Source: Lepturacanthus savala (taxonomy: Eukaryota; Chordata; Actinopteri; Scombriformes; Trichiuridae). Taken from it: a stretch of DNA of 64,000 nt. The notes under the pieces were generated by a model. It saw only the letters and a list, made by a program, of their open reading frames with translations. It made no database searches and had not been told where the DNA came from. The stretch is from contig CM060461.1 in assembly GCA_030544235.1 (NCBI GenBank), forward strand, positions 619,001-683,000, in the 5' to 3' direction. Position numbers and translations under genes: made by a program. Shown piece after piece: positions 49,301 through 59,909 of the stretch (position 1 is the stretch's first letter; every line of letters starts with the position of its first letter).

Positions 49301-52300
49301 CCCCAGATGGTCGCCAGCCTATCGCACACACAACATTCACTCACACACTCACACCTATAGGCAATTTAGAGTTGCCAATTAACCTCAGCATGTTTTTGGA
49401 CTGTGGGAGGAAGCCAAAACCCACGCAGATACGGGGAGAACATGCAAACTCCACACAGAAAGGTCCCAAACCCAGGACCCAAAGAGGTCTTGAACCTGCG
49501 ACCTTCTCAATACATACGTCTGTAGTTAAAATTTAAATGATGAAATAAATATGGGAACACTAAAATGTAAAATATAAAGTCTTTATGTCTTTGGAGACAC
49601 AGACATGAAGAGAAAAAAAACAATGAAAGAGAAAAATAACAATAAATAAATAAATAAAAATAAACTGATAATGATAATAATTCTTACTTGAAGCCCTACA
49701 CTGATATAACCAAAATAATATAATAAAGAAGCATCTTCATGAAAATAAAACTTTTGTCAAAATGTTCAAGTTAGAAATTACATGAATCTGGGAGTTACTT
49801 TAAAAAGTTTTCATTTAAATAATTTAATTAATTAAATCACTTGGGGTTTAATAAATATCTAAATGTTTAATGTCCTCCTCCAATTGTTTGTGTTCTTGAT
49901 GTAGAAACCTGCAGCTTTAGCTCGTGTAGTAACAGTGCCCCCTGCTGCTGCTAACACTGCTGCTGCTGTTACTGCTTCTACTGCTGTTACTGTTGCTGTT
50001 ACTGCTGCTGCTGTAACACCGCTGCTGCTACTGCTGCTGTTAACAATGGTGCTGTAAAAAACTAGTCTAAACAGAAGAGTCTTCACCCTCCTACATGCCC
50101 GACCTTCATTGCAACCACTGTTAAAGTTTTTCAGCAACAACAAAAAATAAAAGTGTAATTAGGCACATTTAAAACATAGGTTATTTATGGTGAACATACT
50201 ATTTTAATGAATCAAAGTAAACTGCTGAATTTGAAGTTATATAAAAAATATTTCAAAAATTTTAAACATGTATAATCCACAAATGATTAAAATAACTGTA
50301 TAATAACTAAATAAAGTCCCATCACAATTATTTAATATTTAACGTTTTTTTGTTTTGTTGTTTTATTTTTTCTTTTCACTGGAATTAAATGTTTAAAGGG
50401 ATAGTTCAGGATTTTTGACATGAGTCTGTATAGCAGGGGTTTCCAAACTTTTTGCAAAGAGGGCCAGATTTGGTGTGTTAAAAATGTAGGGGGCCGACCT
50501 TGACTGATGTTCTCTACATAGAACAACAATATATTTAAACAAATTTTAGCAAGCCATTCTGCGTTTCCCATTTGCTTTTTTATTTCAATTTCAACAATCT
50601 TAAACATGTCTTTTGGTTCATTTGAAACATGCATATAATATACAAATGAATATTAACTTAACTTTTTTTCCTTCGCTGCAAATAAAAGAAAACTCCACAA
50701 CGGAAGTGAATTACCGTGGGACTATTATTGGCGGCGCACCTGTAGTTTTTTATGTGAGCGAAGAAGAAGAAGACGAAGAAGAGGAGAAATACGAAAAACA
50801 ATACAAGAAGGAACAAGTAAATAAAAAAGTCAGTGTTTTCTGTCACTACGTGACTGTACTTGTCAATGTGTTATAGTTAGGCCACGTAGCCCCATGTTTG
50901 ATATGAAGCTGAACTAGAGGATGCTAAAAGGATAATACATTAAGATCTGCAACAAAACAAATCAAGTATATTGCGTTGCTTTGCACTTCAATTGCATGAA
51001 CATTTATAAAGAATACGATAACATAACTTTCTATGTATTATTGTATTCTTTAAAATACTTGATTTGTTTTGTTGCAGATCATAATGTGTGTGTGTATGTA
51101 TGTCCTTTTAGCATCCTCTAGTTCAGCTTCATATCAAACCTGGGGTTACGTGGGCTAATTATAACACAGTACAGTACAGTACACAAGTACAGTCACGTAG
51201 CGACAGTAAACACTGACTTTTTATTTACTTGTTCCTTCTTGTATTGTTTTTCGTATTTCTACTTGTGGTAACTTGCCAAAACAAAGGATGCAGACTTTTT
51301 ATTTAAATTTCAATTTTTTATCGAGATATACAAAAACAATACATCCCTTCCAGTCCTGGAGAGAACGACAACTCGCGCATGCGCGGAAACTTAACTCTTC
51401 TTCAATAAACCTTCTTGCCGGCCACAATGATCACATAGCAGCACCCACTGGATAAACAATCAATTGCCCCCCTAATTACCGCTGCTTCACAACACTCCTC
51501 TTCTTCGTATTCTTCTTCTTCACTCGTATAAAAAACTAAAAGTGCACCGCCAATAATAGTCCCCGGTAACTCACTTCCGCTGTGGAGTTTTCTTTTATTT
51601 GCAGCGCCGTATTTTTTATTTGCAGCGGTGTTTCTTATTTTTGCAACGCTGTGTTTTTTATTTGCAGCGGCGTTTCTTTTTGTTTGCAGCAGCGTTTCTT
51701 TTTGTTTGCACCGTTTATTTTATTTGCAGCGGTGAAGGTTCCCGGCCACAATGTATTAAGTCTACATGCGGGCCAGACGTTTTTGATTTTATGAGAGGCT
51801 GCGGGCCGGATGGAATTCGACCACGGGCCGCATTTGGCCCCCGGGCCGGACTTTGAACATGTCTGCTGTATAGCATCCCTATCAGCAGTGTCGTACACTC
51901 ACAATGACTTACCGACAGTATCCTGTGAACTGAGTTCTGGTCCAGTTCTGGTAAAAACCAATGTAGGCAGGTTGTGGTTGTTCGTGTGTTGATATCAGCA
52001 ACACTAACAAGCTAGTTTGAGAGAGGTAGACCGACACGTTTATCAGCTTCTACAAGCTATAAACATAACAATATACACACACACACGTCGATCTGGTCGT
52101 CTTGCGGCAGCGCACAGGGATACGAAGGGAGAGAAAGTAGGGCCAAGTGATTATAAGGTACTTATTGGTATTGGTTTTGTTATGCAAATAAATCACTCTT
52201 TTGAACACATGCTGTTTTGAGAAGAAAGACGTTTTATTTTAGTTTTGACCAGAAACGGACCAGAACTTGGGTCACAGGGCACTGTCGGTAAGTCAGTGTG

Positions 52301-55300
52301 AGTGTACGACACTGATAGGGATGCCATACAGATTCATGTTAAAAATACACAACTATCCCTTTAAACCAACTAAAAAAAAGAATGATTTTGGAATTATTCA
52401 TTTGAATTATTTTTTCCTGAGCCAGTCAATCCTTTTGCTACTGTTTTGGTGGAGTAAGATGAAATAATTCACACTTACATCTGAGACGAATTTTGTCGTT
52501 GCATCGCTTAGCGTTTTCAACATGGGTGTGGAGCTGGCATAAAACAGAGACATCCGATTGGCCAGCTCGTTGTTGACCTCGTTCCCCATGTCTGCCTGAA
52601 AAAAGTGAAAAAACAAACATCATAATACATAATATTGTGGGTTTTCTATCGACAATTGGTTGACGTTCTGGGGGAATCCTTTTCTGATAGAGATGGCATA
52701 CATCCAATCCATACAATACTCATGTTAATACTCAAGACACTGGCCGAGGTGGTAGAGTTGCAGCCATTTTCGACCCAAATTTATTAATCAGCCCTGAACC
52801 TAGATGTAACTACACATCCTTTGAAAGCCTTATTCTTATTTTTTCTCACCCAACCAGTCCTATATGTCACAGTTTACCACCCCTCTGGCTCCTATATTGA
52901 ATGTTTATCTGAATTCTCTACTTTTATCTGAGTTCCTTTCAAGTCTGGTTATTAGGACTGGAGTCAATCGGTTACTCTCAAAGAGTAGATGTGCCATCCA
53001 TTGCTTTACCCATACTCTCCTATGTTTTCTCATTCACAGACCATGCTGCACTGCAGCCACTGCAAATGGATCCTGTCAACTCATCCTCTATATACACCAC
53101 AATTTAATATATTTCTGTTATTCTATTTAATGTCCTATTCAACTTTTCCTGTTCAAATGTATTGCTTCCATCCTATGAATACTTCATCTATTGCATGCCC
53201 ATCCGTCCTGGATCAGGGATCCTCCTCTGGTATTCCGGAGAAAGACCAGAGCAGGAAAAAAAGGACTAATTTGAATTGACATCCAATATTTTATATTATA
53301 TTTTATAGTATATTTTGTTACATTTGTTGATCCTATGTTCAATGTTTATTTAAATTTAAGTAATCTTAAATTACTGTGACAATCACAAAGTTTCTGTCCA
53401 GCAGAGTTTGGGGTTAATGTTTCAACAATGACTCAATAAAAACACAATTCCTTTATCCCTGTAAATGAACAAGAGATTCATCAATGTTTGTTTTCTGACT
53501 TACAGACAAGTTGTTGATTCTCATGCGGCTGATAGTTCGGCGATAGTAGCTGAAGTCGTTCTGGATGGCGGGATTCAACATCTGCAGTCAGAACATGAGG
53601 AGGCTAATTCATATGCTATGAAAATGAATCAAATATTTTTTGGGCTTGTGTAGTAAACAATGTGTTTAAAAATTGCATCTACAATTCTTTGCAAAGGTTT
53701 TAGACCATTTAGATGTTTTGATTTTTCGAGTTACTGATTTACTTTAAGTATTAGCCGTTTACTCAACTTAAAATTATTCTTGCCATTCATTTTGGAAGCA
53801 TCCTTGCACAGTACTGCAGCCAAAGTCCTTATATTAATAATAATTATTATGTAGGACAAATTGCATCAGAAATAAACTCAACTGATTTTGTATCCTCAAT
53901 ACAAATATACACTCACCGGCCACTTTATTAGGTACACCATGCTAGTAACGGGTTGGACCCCCTTTTGCCTTCAGAACTGCCTCAATTCTTCGTGGCATAG
54001 ATTCAACAAGGTGCTGGAAGCATTCCTCAGAGTTTGGTCCATATTGACATGATGGCATCACACAGTTGGCGCAGATTTGTCGGCTGCACATCCATGATGC
54101 GAATCTCCCGTTCCACCACATCCCAAAGATGCTCTATTGGATTGAGGTCTGGTGACTGTGGAGGCCATTTGAGTACAGTGAACTCATTGTCATGTTCAAG
54201 AAACCAGTCTGAGATGATTCCAGCTTTATGACATGGCGCATTATCCTGCTGAAAGTAGCCATCAGAAGTTGGGTACATTGTGGTCATAAAGGGATGGACA
54301 TGGTCAGCAACAATACTCAGGTAGGCTGTGGCGTTGCAACGATGCTCAATTGGTACCAAGGGGCCCAAAGAGTGCCAAGAAAATATTCCCCACACCATTA
54401 CACCACCACCACCAGCCTGAACAGTTGATACAAGGCAGGATGGATCCATGCTTTCATGTTGTTGACGCCAAATTCTGACCCTACCATCCGAATGTCACAG
54501 CAGAAATCGAGACTCATCAGACCAGGCAACGTTTTTCCAATCTTCTATTGTCCAATTTCGATGAGCTTGTGCAAATTGTAGCCTCAGTTTCCTGTTCTTA
54601 GCTGAAAGGAGTGGCACCCGGCGTGGTGTTCTGCTGCTGTAGCCCATCTGCCTCAAAGTTCGACGTACTGTGCGTTCAGAGATGCTCTTCTGCCTACCTT
54701 GGTTGTAACAGGTGGTTATTTGAGTCACTGTTGCCTTTCTATCAGCTCGAACCAGTCTGGCCATTCTCCTCTGGCCTCTGGCATCAACAAGGCATTTCTG
54801 TCCACAGAACTGCCGCTCACTGGATATTTTTTCTTTTTCGGACCATTCTCTGTAAACCCTAGAGATGGTTGTGCATGAAAATCCCAGTAGATCAGCAGTT
54901 TCTGAAATACTCAGACCAGCCCTTCTGGCACCAACAACCATGCCACGTTCAAAGTCACTCAAATCACCTTTCTTCCCCATACTGATGCTCGGTTTGAACT
55001 GCTTGAACATGTGATTGGCTGATTAGAAATTAAGTGTTAACGAGCAGTTGGACAGGTGTACCTAATAAAGTGGCCGGTGAGTGTATATATACACATGTAT
55101 ATATATACTATAGAAAAACCCCCAGAAATTTTAACTCTTAGATATCACCATAAGAATACTGAGTTTTTACTTACATCAAGACAAACAAAACATGTATTAC
55201 AAGTTTTTGAAATTGTTTGTGAATATGGGCAAACGTTGCATAATCATATGTGTGTTAATTTTCACATATACCACTGTCAGCTGACTTGACCTTAAAATGA

Positions 55301-58300
55301 ATAACTGAATCTCTCTGCCTCCATAGTTTTTGTACTGTAAGATGTCAACAAGATTCAACAAGTTATTTTTACCTGTTTCTATTCACTGTTTATGCACCGC
55401 CTATAAACTTTTTGTTTGACTATTCACATAAGAAATAAAATGAATAGGTTATATTTAGGTCTTTTTCTAAACTTTATCCATATTTGATTCTTCTAGGCTT
55501 TTTTTCCTTACTCAGAACATATTGAGTATGTTTCTGTTGCAGTTTGTCCTTGGTTGAGCCTCATTTTGTCCTAAAATGACTTGTCTGTATAATAGAGCCA
55601 GGAGGACCTTGAGTTCGTCGAAGCGCAGCGTGAAGTGCAGAATGTGAGCGAACTGACGAGCCAGAGCCTGTTTCTGCTCCAGATGTTGAGTGGGAGTCGA
55701 GTCACAGCTGGTGAGGACATCAAGGAGACACCGCAGACTGGACTCTGAGGGAGAGGGACAGGTAAGGGACAGGTGAGCTTCTCTGAAATAACGAACCTGA
55801 CATTCAACTGATCCAAGCTTCTTCATCTCCAATTCAACATTCTATATTGCACTAGCTGAAGAAAATGCTGACATTTATATATTGAAAAGTCCAATGATCT
55901 AAAGTATAGCTTCAACAGTTAGGTTCAAGGTTCAATCAGGTAATTGATTAAATGTATCTGTTACAGTTTTGATAATCAAATTATCTTTTAGTCACTTTTA
56001 TTTTCATCTCTTCATATGACTCCAGGAATCCCCATCATCCTTGTATGTTCCTCACATATCTCCACAACTGTTCATTGGTGCAATTTGTCCAGATGGTGGC
56101 GCTATAACAAAGAACTTTCCAGTCTGGCCTGTAACTTTTGAACCATCTCAGAAAATAATTGTTAATTTATTTTTTTTGTTTAAATGTATTCTGTAGGTTT
56201 TACAGATATTTCCATATAAACCAATTTTCTTCTACATCAATTTCCCATCTTGTTCAATTTTGTCTTTTTTGCCTATCCCCCTACCTGTTTTGAGAAATCT
56301 CTACCAAATTTAATAACAAACCAGTCGGCCAGTCAACAATCCAGTTGGCCATCAACATTTTCTCAAATACTGTGGCTGGGGCTTATATTACAAAAGAAGG
56401 TCTTATCTCCTGAAGGCTTTGTGCTATTGGAACCACAATTGGTGAACAGTTGTAGATATGATGTCAGAGTGACCATGACAAATTTAGCATCATTTGGCCA
56501 ATAGTTGGTGCTATAGCAGCAACATTCAACTATAAAGGAAGGAATGTGGTTGTAAGTATAAGTATGACTGTCCTTCGCACATTTCAAGAAGCGTTCATAC
56601 AATCAACGTCACGCTTGGTGGATTTATTGATGAGGAGGCCAGGAAGTGCAGTATCGAATGTGAAGTGGATCAGATGATTAGTTCACAAGGATGCTACCAG
56701 CAGCCAAACTGTGTTCCGGGAAAGGGGCACTGCCCCAAACTCTAAAATGTGAGGATTTAAAGCTTTCTCTGTCATAATTATAACAGTCAATACAACTGAA
56801 TATCCAAAGCACAATTCTGTGCAAAACTGTGTTTAAAAGTTTGCGAGAAGCTAATATGATTGCTGTTTTCAATATATTTCTGTTATCTATTTAATGTCAT
56901 ACTCAACTTATCTGTTCAAATGTATTGTTTCCATCCTATTCACACATCACCTATTGCAGGGATCCTCCTCTGTTTCTCTTTCTGAGGTTTCTTTCATTTT
57001 TTTTCTCCCCGTTAAAAAGGGTTTCTTTGGGATTCTTTATTTCTCTGTACAATGTGAGGGTCTAAAGACAGGGGATGTTGTGCAAACTGTAAAACCCACT
57101 GAGGTGAATCTGTTATTTGTGATTTTGAGCTATAGCCGCTATACAAATAAAAATGAATTAAATTGAACATTTTTAAAACTTTTTTTTTAACCCTTTAACT
57201 TATTTAACTGATGCAAGAAAAGAAATGCTGCATTTTTGGCCCCAGTAACTGCACAATCTGTAAGTTTTTAATTATTGTCATCCTCCATTCTGGACCTATA
57301 ATCCTAAAGGTGCATTAGACATCATATCAGCTGCCTAGCTCTGCACCCCATCTCCCTCTCAAAATACACCACAGACTCGACATCAGGTTTTTAAAAAAAG
57401 CTACTCACGCCTCGTCATCAGCATATTTACAACCAGACGTTTAGCAGAAGAAGTAGAATGGAGAACAGACGTTTATTAATAGATGCTGAGCTGGTGTTAC
57501 CGAGTTTCTGTGTGAACTCATAGAAGGTTTTGAGTTTGGTGACGAGAGGAACCACAGCAGACCAGGCCTTCTCCTGCACACCCTCCACACCGGGGCTCTG
57601 GATGGCCTACACACACACACATTAAAAAATTCAATGATAAAACAGGATTTTTTCTAGTATATTCATAGAGTTGAACCATCTATGAAATCTTTAATTTAGA
57701 ATTGTGAATAAATTGTGTGTTGAAGTCTGCAGTTGGTTTGCATGGCTAATCAGAACAGAGTAGGCTCCTCAGGGGGTGGGGCTTAACAACACTGAAGCTA
57801 GTTACTTCAAACCTGTAATGCATTATTTATTACTTGTTACGGTTTCAAAGTAATTCATTACATTACAATAGTACTGTAGTTAGAATGTAAGGCATTACAC
57901 TACTGTTGCATTACTTTTAATTTACTCTCATCAAAAATAACTGGAATATGGATTTGATGAACTAAATGTAGCTCATCTTTGTCATTGCTGCTAGTCGCTA
58001 CAAGGACCTTACTGACAAGTTTTTAAAAAGCTGGTAATTCCTCTGTTGAAAGCAGCAGCATATCTTCAACAACATCCTCCAACACAAGTCTCCTAACCTC
58101 TTGAGGCTGAAGAATCTCAGAGCAGAAGAATGTTAATTTAGTCTGTTTAGTGGTTTTATATCCACTCCCATTCTCCTCTTGCTTCCTTGCTAACTTCATG
58201 TTACTATGGCACCTAGGGCTGCTCATTATATATTTTGGTAAATATTGAAATTACGATTATTACAATGTTAGTTACACAATATTCAGCAATTCTGTCTTAA

Positions 58301-59905
58301 ATTTTAGAGCAACAGTCAGGTCCATATGAGCAATGACAGAGTTTTTCCTCACTGTGATTATTCCTCCTGTTCACACTGGACATTAAAAGATCCTTACAAA
58401 TGTGCGTTGGAGTAAGTGATAGAGATCAAAATATGCAGTCTCCACATGGTCATTTAAGGAGATGTGAAGCTTCTATGAGGGTTCAGCAGACTGAGTTATT
58501 CATAGGGGTGTGACGAGATCTCGCGAGATGTGATTTGACGAGATTGCGCATTGTCGCGTTAAAATTCTGTCTCACGAGATTTATCCAGCAAGCAGCCAGA
58601 ATGAGGGAAAACACAGGTATACCTATTGACGACGCCCCCGCCACTTTTAAATTGTTTGTTTGGCAGCATTTTGGGTTCCCGGCAGAAATGATAAATGGTA
58701 AGAGAGTGACTGATAAGACACGGACAATATGCAGACACTGTATGCAAACAATGCCATACAGCGCAGCGAATACAAGCACAATGCAGAGACATTTACAGCA
58801 CTACCACAGCTCAGTACTCAAATCAACAACTGCACCTGCTGACAGAGAAGAACTTTTTGTTTTGTACATATTGTTTGCACTTGAAAAAAGGACAAATGTA
58901 TAATTTTTTTTCTATATATTTTAACTTTTGTAACATTTTATTTTAGTTTCAATTTGTAGAGGAAGAAGTTCATTAAAAGGAAGAAGTTCATTAAAAGTTA
59001 ACGCTTACAGAGTTATAAAATCCATGTGCAACTCAGTTAAATAAAAGTCTGTTGTCCAGACATTCATATAATTTGTAATTTAGTTTTCTTAAAATCTCGT
59101 CTCGATCTCGTGAACCCAATCTCGGGTCTCGTCTCGTGAGCTGAGCGTCTCGTCACACCCCTAGTTATTCACATTTACAGTCTTTTTAGCTTCAAAATTT
59201 CTTTTTGTGTTTCCCCATGGACATGTGGAGGAAGTATCGTAAAACATGTTATTTTTATTTATTTTTGTATAATATAATATGACATTGTAAGGAAGGGGCA
59301 GAACCTAATAAGCCTTGCTTCTTTCTGCTCCCTCTCGAACCATTGTGACATTTAATAACAGTTTTTTATTTAATTTCAAATTTTGATCTGTTTGAGATAA
59401 ATGAAGATCAAACTAAAATTAAATCAAAAAGGGCTTTGGCACTAAAAAGACTAATGCTGAAACATTTTTGCTTGATATTTCTCATGTTAAAGTGTCATAT
59501 TCAACTTCTAAACACATTCTTGCATGGAAATTGTGAATTGTGAAAACCTAAATGGATTTTGTTGATCTGAGATTGAGGAGAGATTTATGTGATCAGAGAT
59601 TAAGAAATCTGCTAATTCCAAAATGCCTGCAGACAGTTACCTGTCGTATCTCCTCTCCTGCTCCTCTGTATGCCTGCAGGTCATCCAAGATGAACTGAGC
59701 CTCCGTCAGCACCTGGTTCACCTTCTCCCACACTGCTGTCTCTGACTGCGAGGGCTGAGCATCTGCAGGGAGATGCCAGAGGTCAAAGGTCGGACACAAA
59801 ATGTGTGTGTGTTTTGAATGTGTTCAACTTACTCTCAAAGTCCAGGAAGAAGTTTCCACCATTGTTGTCGATGTCTCTTGTTAAAACCTTGATCAGATTC
59901 CCCAT
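46207..59905 (-). CDS. cyrib: cyrib (fam49b), complete split coding region, 10 exons: Rac1-interacting regulator
   Basis: The ten exons are 59833-59905, 59641-59762, 57501-57606, 55608-55744, 53504-53581, 52479-52595, 49078-49157, 46855-46981, 46570-46640 and 46207-46276. They join to 981 nt, 326 residues plus stop (human 324). In the known family the protein binds active Rac1 and limits Scar/WAVE-driven actin branching at the cell edge. Visible parts: Gly2 after the initiator Met (myristoylation signal MGNLIKVL), the CYRIA/B domain along the whole length, and Arg160-Arg161 in NDFSYYRRTISRMRINN, the pair needed for Rac1 binding in mammals. GNEVNNELANRMSLFYA, LSDATTKFVS and RVMVGVIILYDHVHP are near-identical to vertebrate CYRIB. 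The short N terminus (VLTRDIDNN) matches the alternative CYRIB first coding exon as I recall it, and internal residues favour CYRIB over CYRIA. The C terminus has two extra residues (Gln-Asn). All introns are GT-AG. Confidence 0.96.
46304..46369. repeat. (AAT)n microsatellite beside cyrib exon 10
   Basis: An AAT/AGT-rich run starting 28 bp upstream (in gene sense) of the exon 10 acceptor, so it sits inside cyrib intron 9. Confidence 0.9.
46570..46640 (-). CDS. cyrib: cyrib coding exon 9 (MKGCIRVLKE...NALR)
   Basis: 71 nt between gtgtttgcag and gtctga. Reads MKGCIRVLKEQPPSSVEGLL. The donor ag|gtctga is weak. Confidence 0.94.
46855..46981 (-). CDS. cyrib: cyrib coding exon 8 (EYRTRF...SNID)
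   Basis: 127 nt between ctgtgtgtag and gtaagt. Reads YRTRFTSEETLLFCLRVMVG then VIILYDHVHPAGAFVKTSNI. Confidence 0.95.
47134..47167. repeat. Perfect 15-bp-arm palindrome
   Basis: ccaaggataggtcta, a 4-base centre ttat, then the exact inverse tagacctatccttgg. It abuts the truncated left end of the neighbouring Tc1 element. Confidence 0.95.
47168..48735 (-). mobile_element. Tc1/mariner element (family A, copy 3) in cyrib intron 7
   Basis: The right end is gaatactttccagatgcactg before TA at 48736-48737. The left inverted repeat is cut short and begins at agcttcactttttccac after a palindrome. Minus-strand transposase pieces: 48404-48147 (LRDRIVSRHKSGEGY, NTVASIICKWKKF), 48137-47667 (ILWSDETKIELFG, VKHGGGSIRLWGCFS) and 47594-47403 (LWRDLKMAVHRCFPS, LMELERCCKEEW). 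Frames are broken by shifts and small losses. Same family as the copies at 3305 and 37500 and the longest of the three. Confidence 0.92.
49078..49157 (-). CDS. cyrib: cyrib coding exon 7 (NPDVPIENTT...MLETP)
   Basis: 80 nt between ttctgtgcag and gtgagt. Reads VPIENTTDCLSTMASVCKVM. It lies only about 44 bp from a reverse-strand copy of the dispersed repeat. Confidence 0.95.
49201..49507 (-). repeat. Dispersed SINE-like repeat, copy 7, in cyrib intron 6
   Basis: Reverse-strand copy: ttcctcattagggttgcagg through caatttagagttgccaatta and tgcaaactccacacagaaag. Its cyrib-sense end lies about 44 bp upstream of exon 7's acceptor. Confidence 0.8.
49508..50392. other. cyrib intron 6 stretch with a CTG-like run
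   Basis: AT-rich with A-rich runs. A degenerate (CTG/TTACTG)n tract lies at 49941-50046. No coding signal. Confidence 0.5.
49941..50046. repeat. Degenerate CTG-type trinucleotide repeat
   Basis: Mostly CTG codon-length units mixed with TTACTG and AACACTG. It would be CAG-like on the cyrib sense strand. Confidence 0.85.
50434..51865. mobile_element. hAT-like element, 1432 bp, nested in the TTAA MITE
   Basis: It begins caggggtttccaaacttttt and ends gactttgaacatgtctg. It has a perfect 8-bp target duplication CTGTATAG (50426-50433, 51866-51873). GC-rich gggccg and ggccgcatttggccc blocks lie near the ends. There is no transposase. Its centre is a second, palindromic element. Confidence 0.88.
50683..51604. 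mobile_element. Long inverted-repeat element nested inside the hAT-like element
   Basis: The arms read ctgcaaataaaagaaaactc...ggaagtga-ttaccg...ggactattattggcgg...gaagaagaagaa on the left and the same inverted on the right (right edge near 51604). Inside, 50785-50990 and 51060-51265 form a further high-identity palindrome (atacgaaaaacaatacaaga, aggaacaagtaaataaaaa, cagtgtt-tctgtc-ctacgtg, gctgaactagaggatgctaa, gatctgcaacaaaacaaatc) centred near 51030. Confidence 0.8.
52479..52595 (-). CDS. cyrib: cyrib coding exon 6 (ADMGNEVNN...KFVSD)
   Basis: 117 nt between ttttttcag and gtaagt, phase 0 at both ends. Reads NEVNNELANRMSLFYA and TPMLKTLSDATTKFVSD. Confidence 0.95.
52735..53278 (+). mobile_element. 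LINE fragment in cyrib intron 5
   Basis: Decayed endonuclease-like sequence near 52735-52960 (GRGGRVAAIFDPN-like, then LLSEFLSSLVIR), then a 3' portion (aatatatttctgttattcta, tgttcaaatgtattgcttcc, gggatcctcctctggtattc). A second copy of the 3' part lies at 56870-57175. The clade is not determined. Confidence 0.65.
53504..53581 (-). CDS. cyrib: cyrib coding exon 5 (MLNPAIQND...NNLS), Rac1-binding arginines
   Basis: 78 nt between tgactgcag and gtaagt. Encodes Arg160 and Arg161. Confidence 0.95.
53910..55083 (-). mobile_element. Tc1/mariner element (family B, copy 2) in cyrib intron 4
   Basis: Complete ends cactcaccggccactttatt and its inverse, with TA at 53908-53909 and 55084-55085; 1174 bp. 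The minus strand encodes the N-terminal part at 55010-54495 (MGKKGDLSDFERGMVVGARR to WSDESRFLL) and the catalytic remainder at 54449-54027 (GGGGVMVWGIFSW, FQQDNAPCHKAG, DLNPIEHLWDVVE). A frameshift between the two near 54450-54495 and a further one near the C terminus break it. Closely similar to the copy at 14327-15520. Confidence 0.95.
55085..55607. other. cyrib intron 4 remainder
   Basis: AT-rich with a short (TA) run near 55085-55110. Nothing recognised. Confidence 0.45.
55608..55744 (-). CDS. cyrib: cyrib coding exon 4 (ESSLRC...FDELK)
   Basis: 137 nt after ctccctcag. Reads TPTQHLEQKQALARQFAHIL then HFTLRFDELK. The donor is aag|gtcctc, a poor match to consensus at +3 to +5, but the boundary fits the next exon (MLNPAIQND) and the family. 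Confidence 0.9.
55745..57500. other. cyrib intron 3
   Basis: Mostly unrecognised AT-rich sequence. It holds a LINE 3' tail at 56870-57175. Confidence 0.5.
56870..57175 (+). mobile_element. LINE 3' tail in cyrib intron 3
   Basis: Reads tgttcaaatgtattgtttcc, gggatcctcctctgtttctc, ctccccgttaaaaagggttt, acaatgtgagggtctaaaga, ending in gctatacaaataaaaatgaattaaattgaa. The tail ends in the short aattgaa-type repeats usual for L2-like fish LINEs. Same 3' family as the fragment at 52735-53278. Confidence 0.65.
57501..57606 (-). CDS. cyrib: cyrib coding exon 3 (AIQSPG...FTQKL)
   Basis: 106 nt between gtgtgtgtag and gtaaca. Reads EKAWSAVVPLVTKLKTFYEF. The acceptor pyrimidine tract is a (TG)n run, an unusual but workable tract. 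Confidence 0.93.
57607..58494. other. cyrib intron 2, part before the hAT element
   Basis: AT-rich. Near 57810-57920 short agtaa/gttac and cattac repeats resemble the subterminal part of the hAT-like element at 33132, but no ends are seen. Confidence 0.4.
58503..59163 (+). mobile_element. hAT element with a BED zinc-finger fragment, 661 bp
   Basis: Inverted ends taggggtgtgacgaga and (complement of the right) taggggtgtgacgaga. It has a perfect 8-bp target duplication GTTATTCA (58495-58502, 59164-59171). Tracts of gagatctcgcgagat and ctcgtctcgatctcgtgaac lie next to the ends. The interior encodes a BED-type finger (see next entry) but no catalytic domain, so it is an internally deleted hAT. 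Confidence 0.94.
58598..58903 (+). pseudogene. BED zinc-finger fragment of a hAT transposase
   Basis: The frame from the methionine at about 58601 reads MRENTGIPIDDAPATFKLFV, WQHFGFP, then ICRHCMQTMPYSAANTSTMQ and RHLQHYHS. The C-x2-C ... H-x4-H spacing is that of a BED finger, which binds the transposon ends in hAT transposases. The frame ends soon after; the RNase-H-like catalytic core is missing. Confidence 0.8.
59641..59762 (-). CDS. cyrib: cyrib coding exon 2 (NAQPSQ...EIRQ)
   Basis: 122 nt between ccctgcag and gtaact. Reads AQPSQSETAVWEKVNQVL then FILDDLQAYRGAGEEIRQ. The first codon is split with exon 1 and gives Asn. Confidence 0.94.
59833..59905 (-). CDS. cyrib: cyrib coding exon 1 (MGNLIKVL...DFE)
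   Basis: 73 nt from the ATG, ending gaga|gtaagt in phase 1. A likely acceptor (gttgacag) lies four bases before the ATG, so at least one non-coding exon should lie upstream. Confidence 0.93.
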
Positions 59906-59909
59906 GCTG

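Larger units (their letters stand above)
50397..52362. mobile_element. MITE with TTAA-type flanks, split by a nested hAT-like element
   Basis: Inverted ends: agggatagttcaggattttt at the left; the complement of the right is agggatagttgtgtattttt. The arms stay similar for about 110 bp once the insertion at 50434-51865 is removed (gcatccctatcag, gtcgtacactcaca, gacttaccgacagt, agttctggtcc). TTAA lies at both edges (50393-50396, 52363-52366). The mobilising family is not known; piggyBac-like is a guess from the TTAA. Confidence 0.8.
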
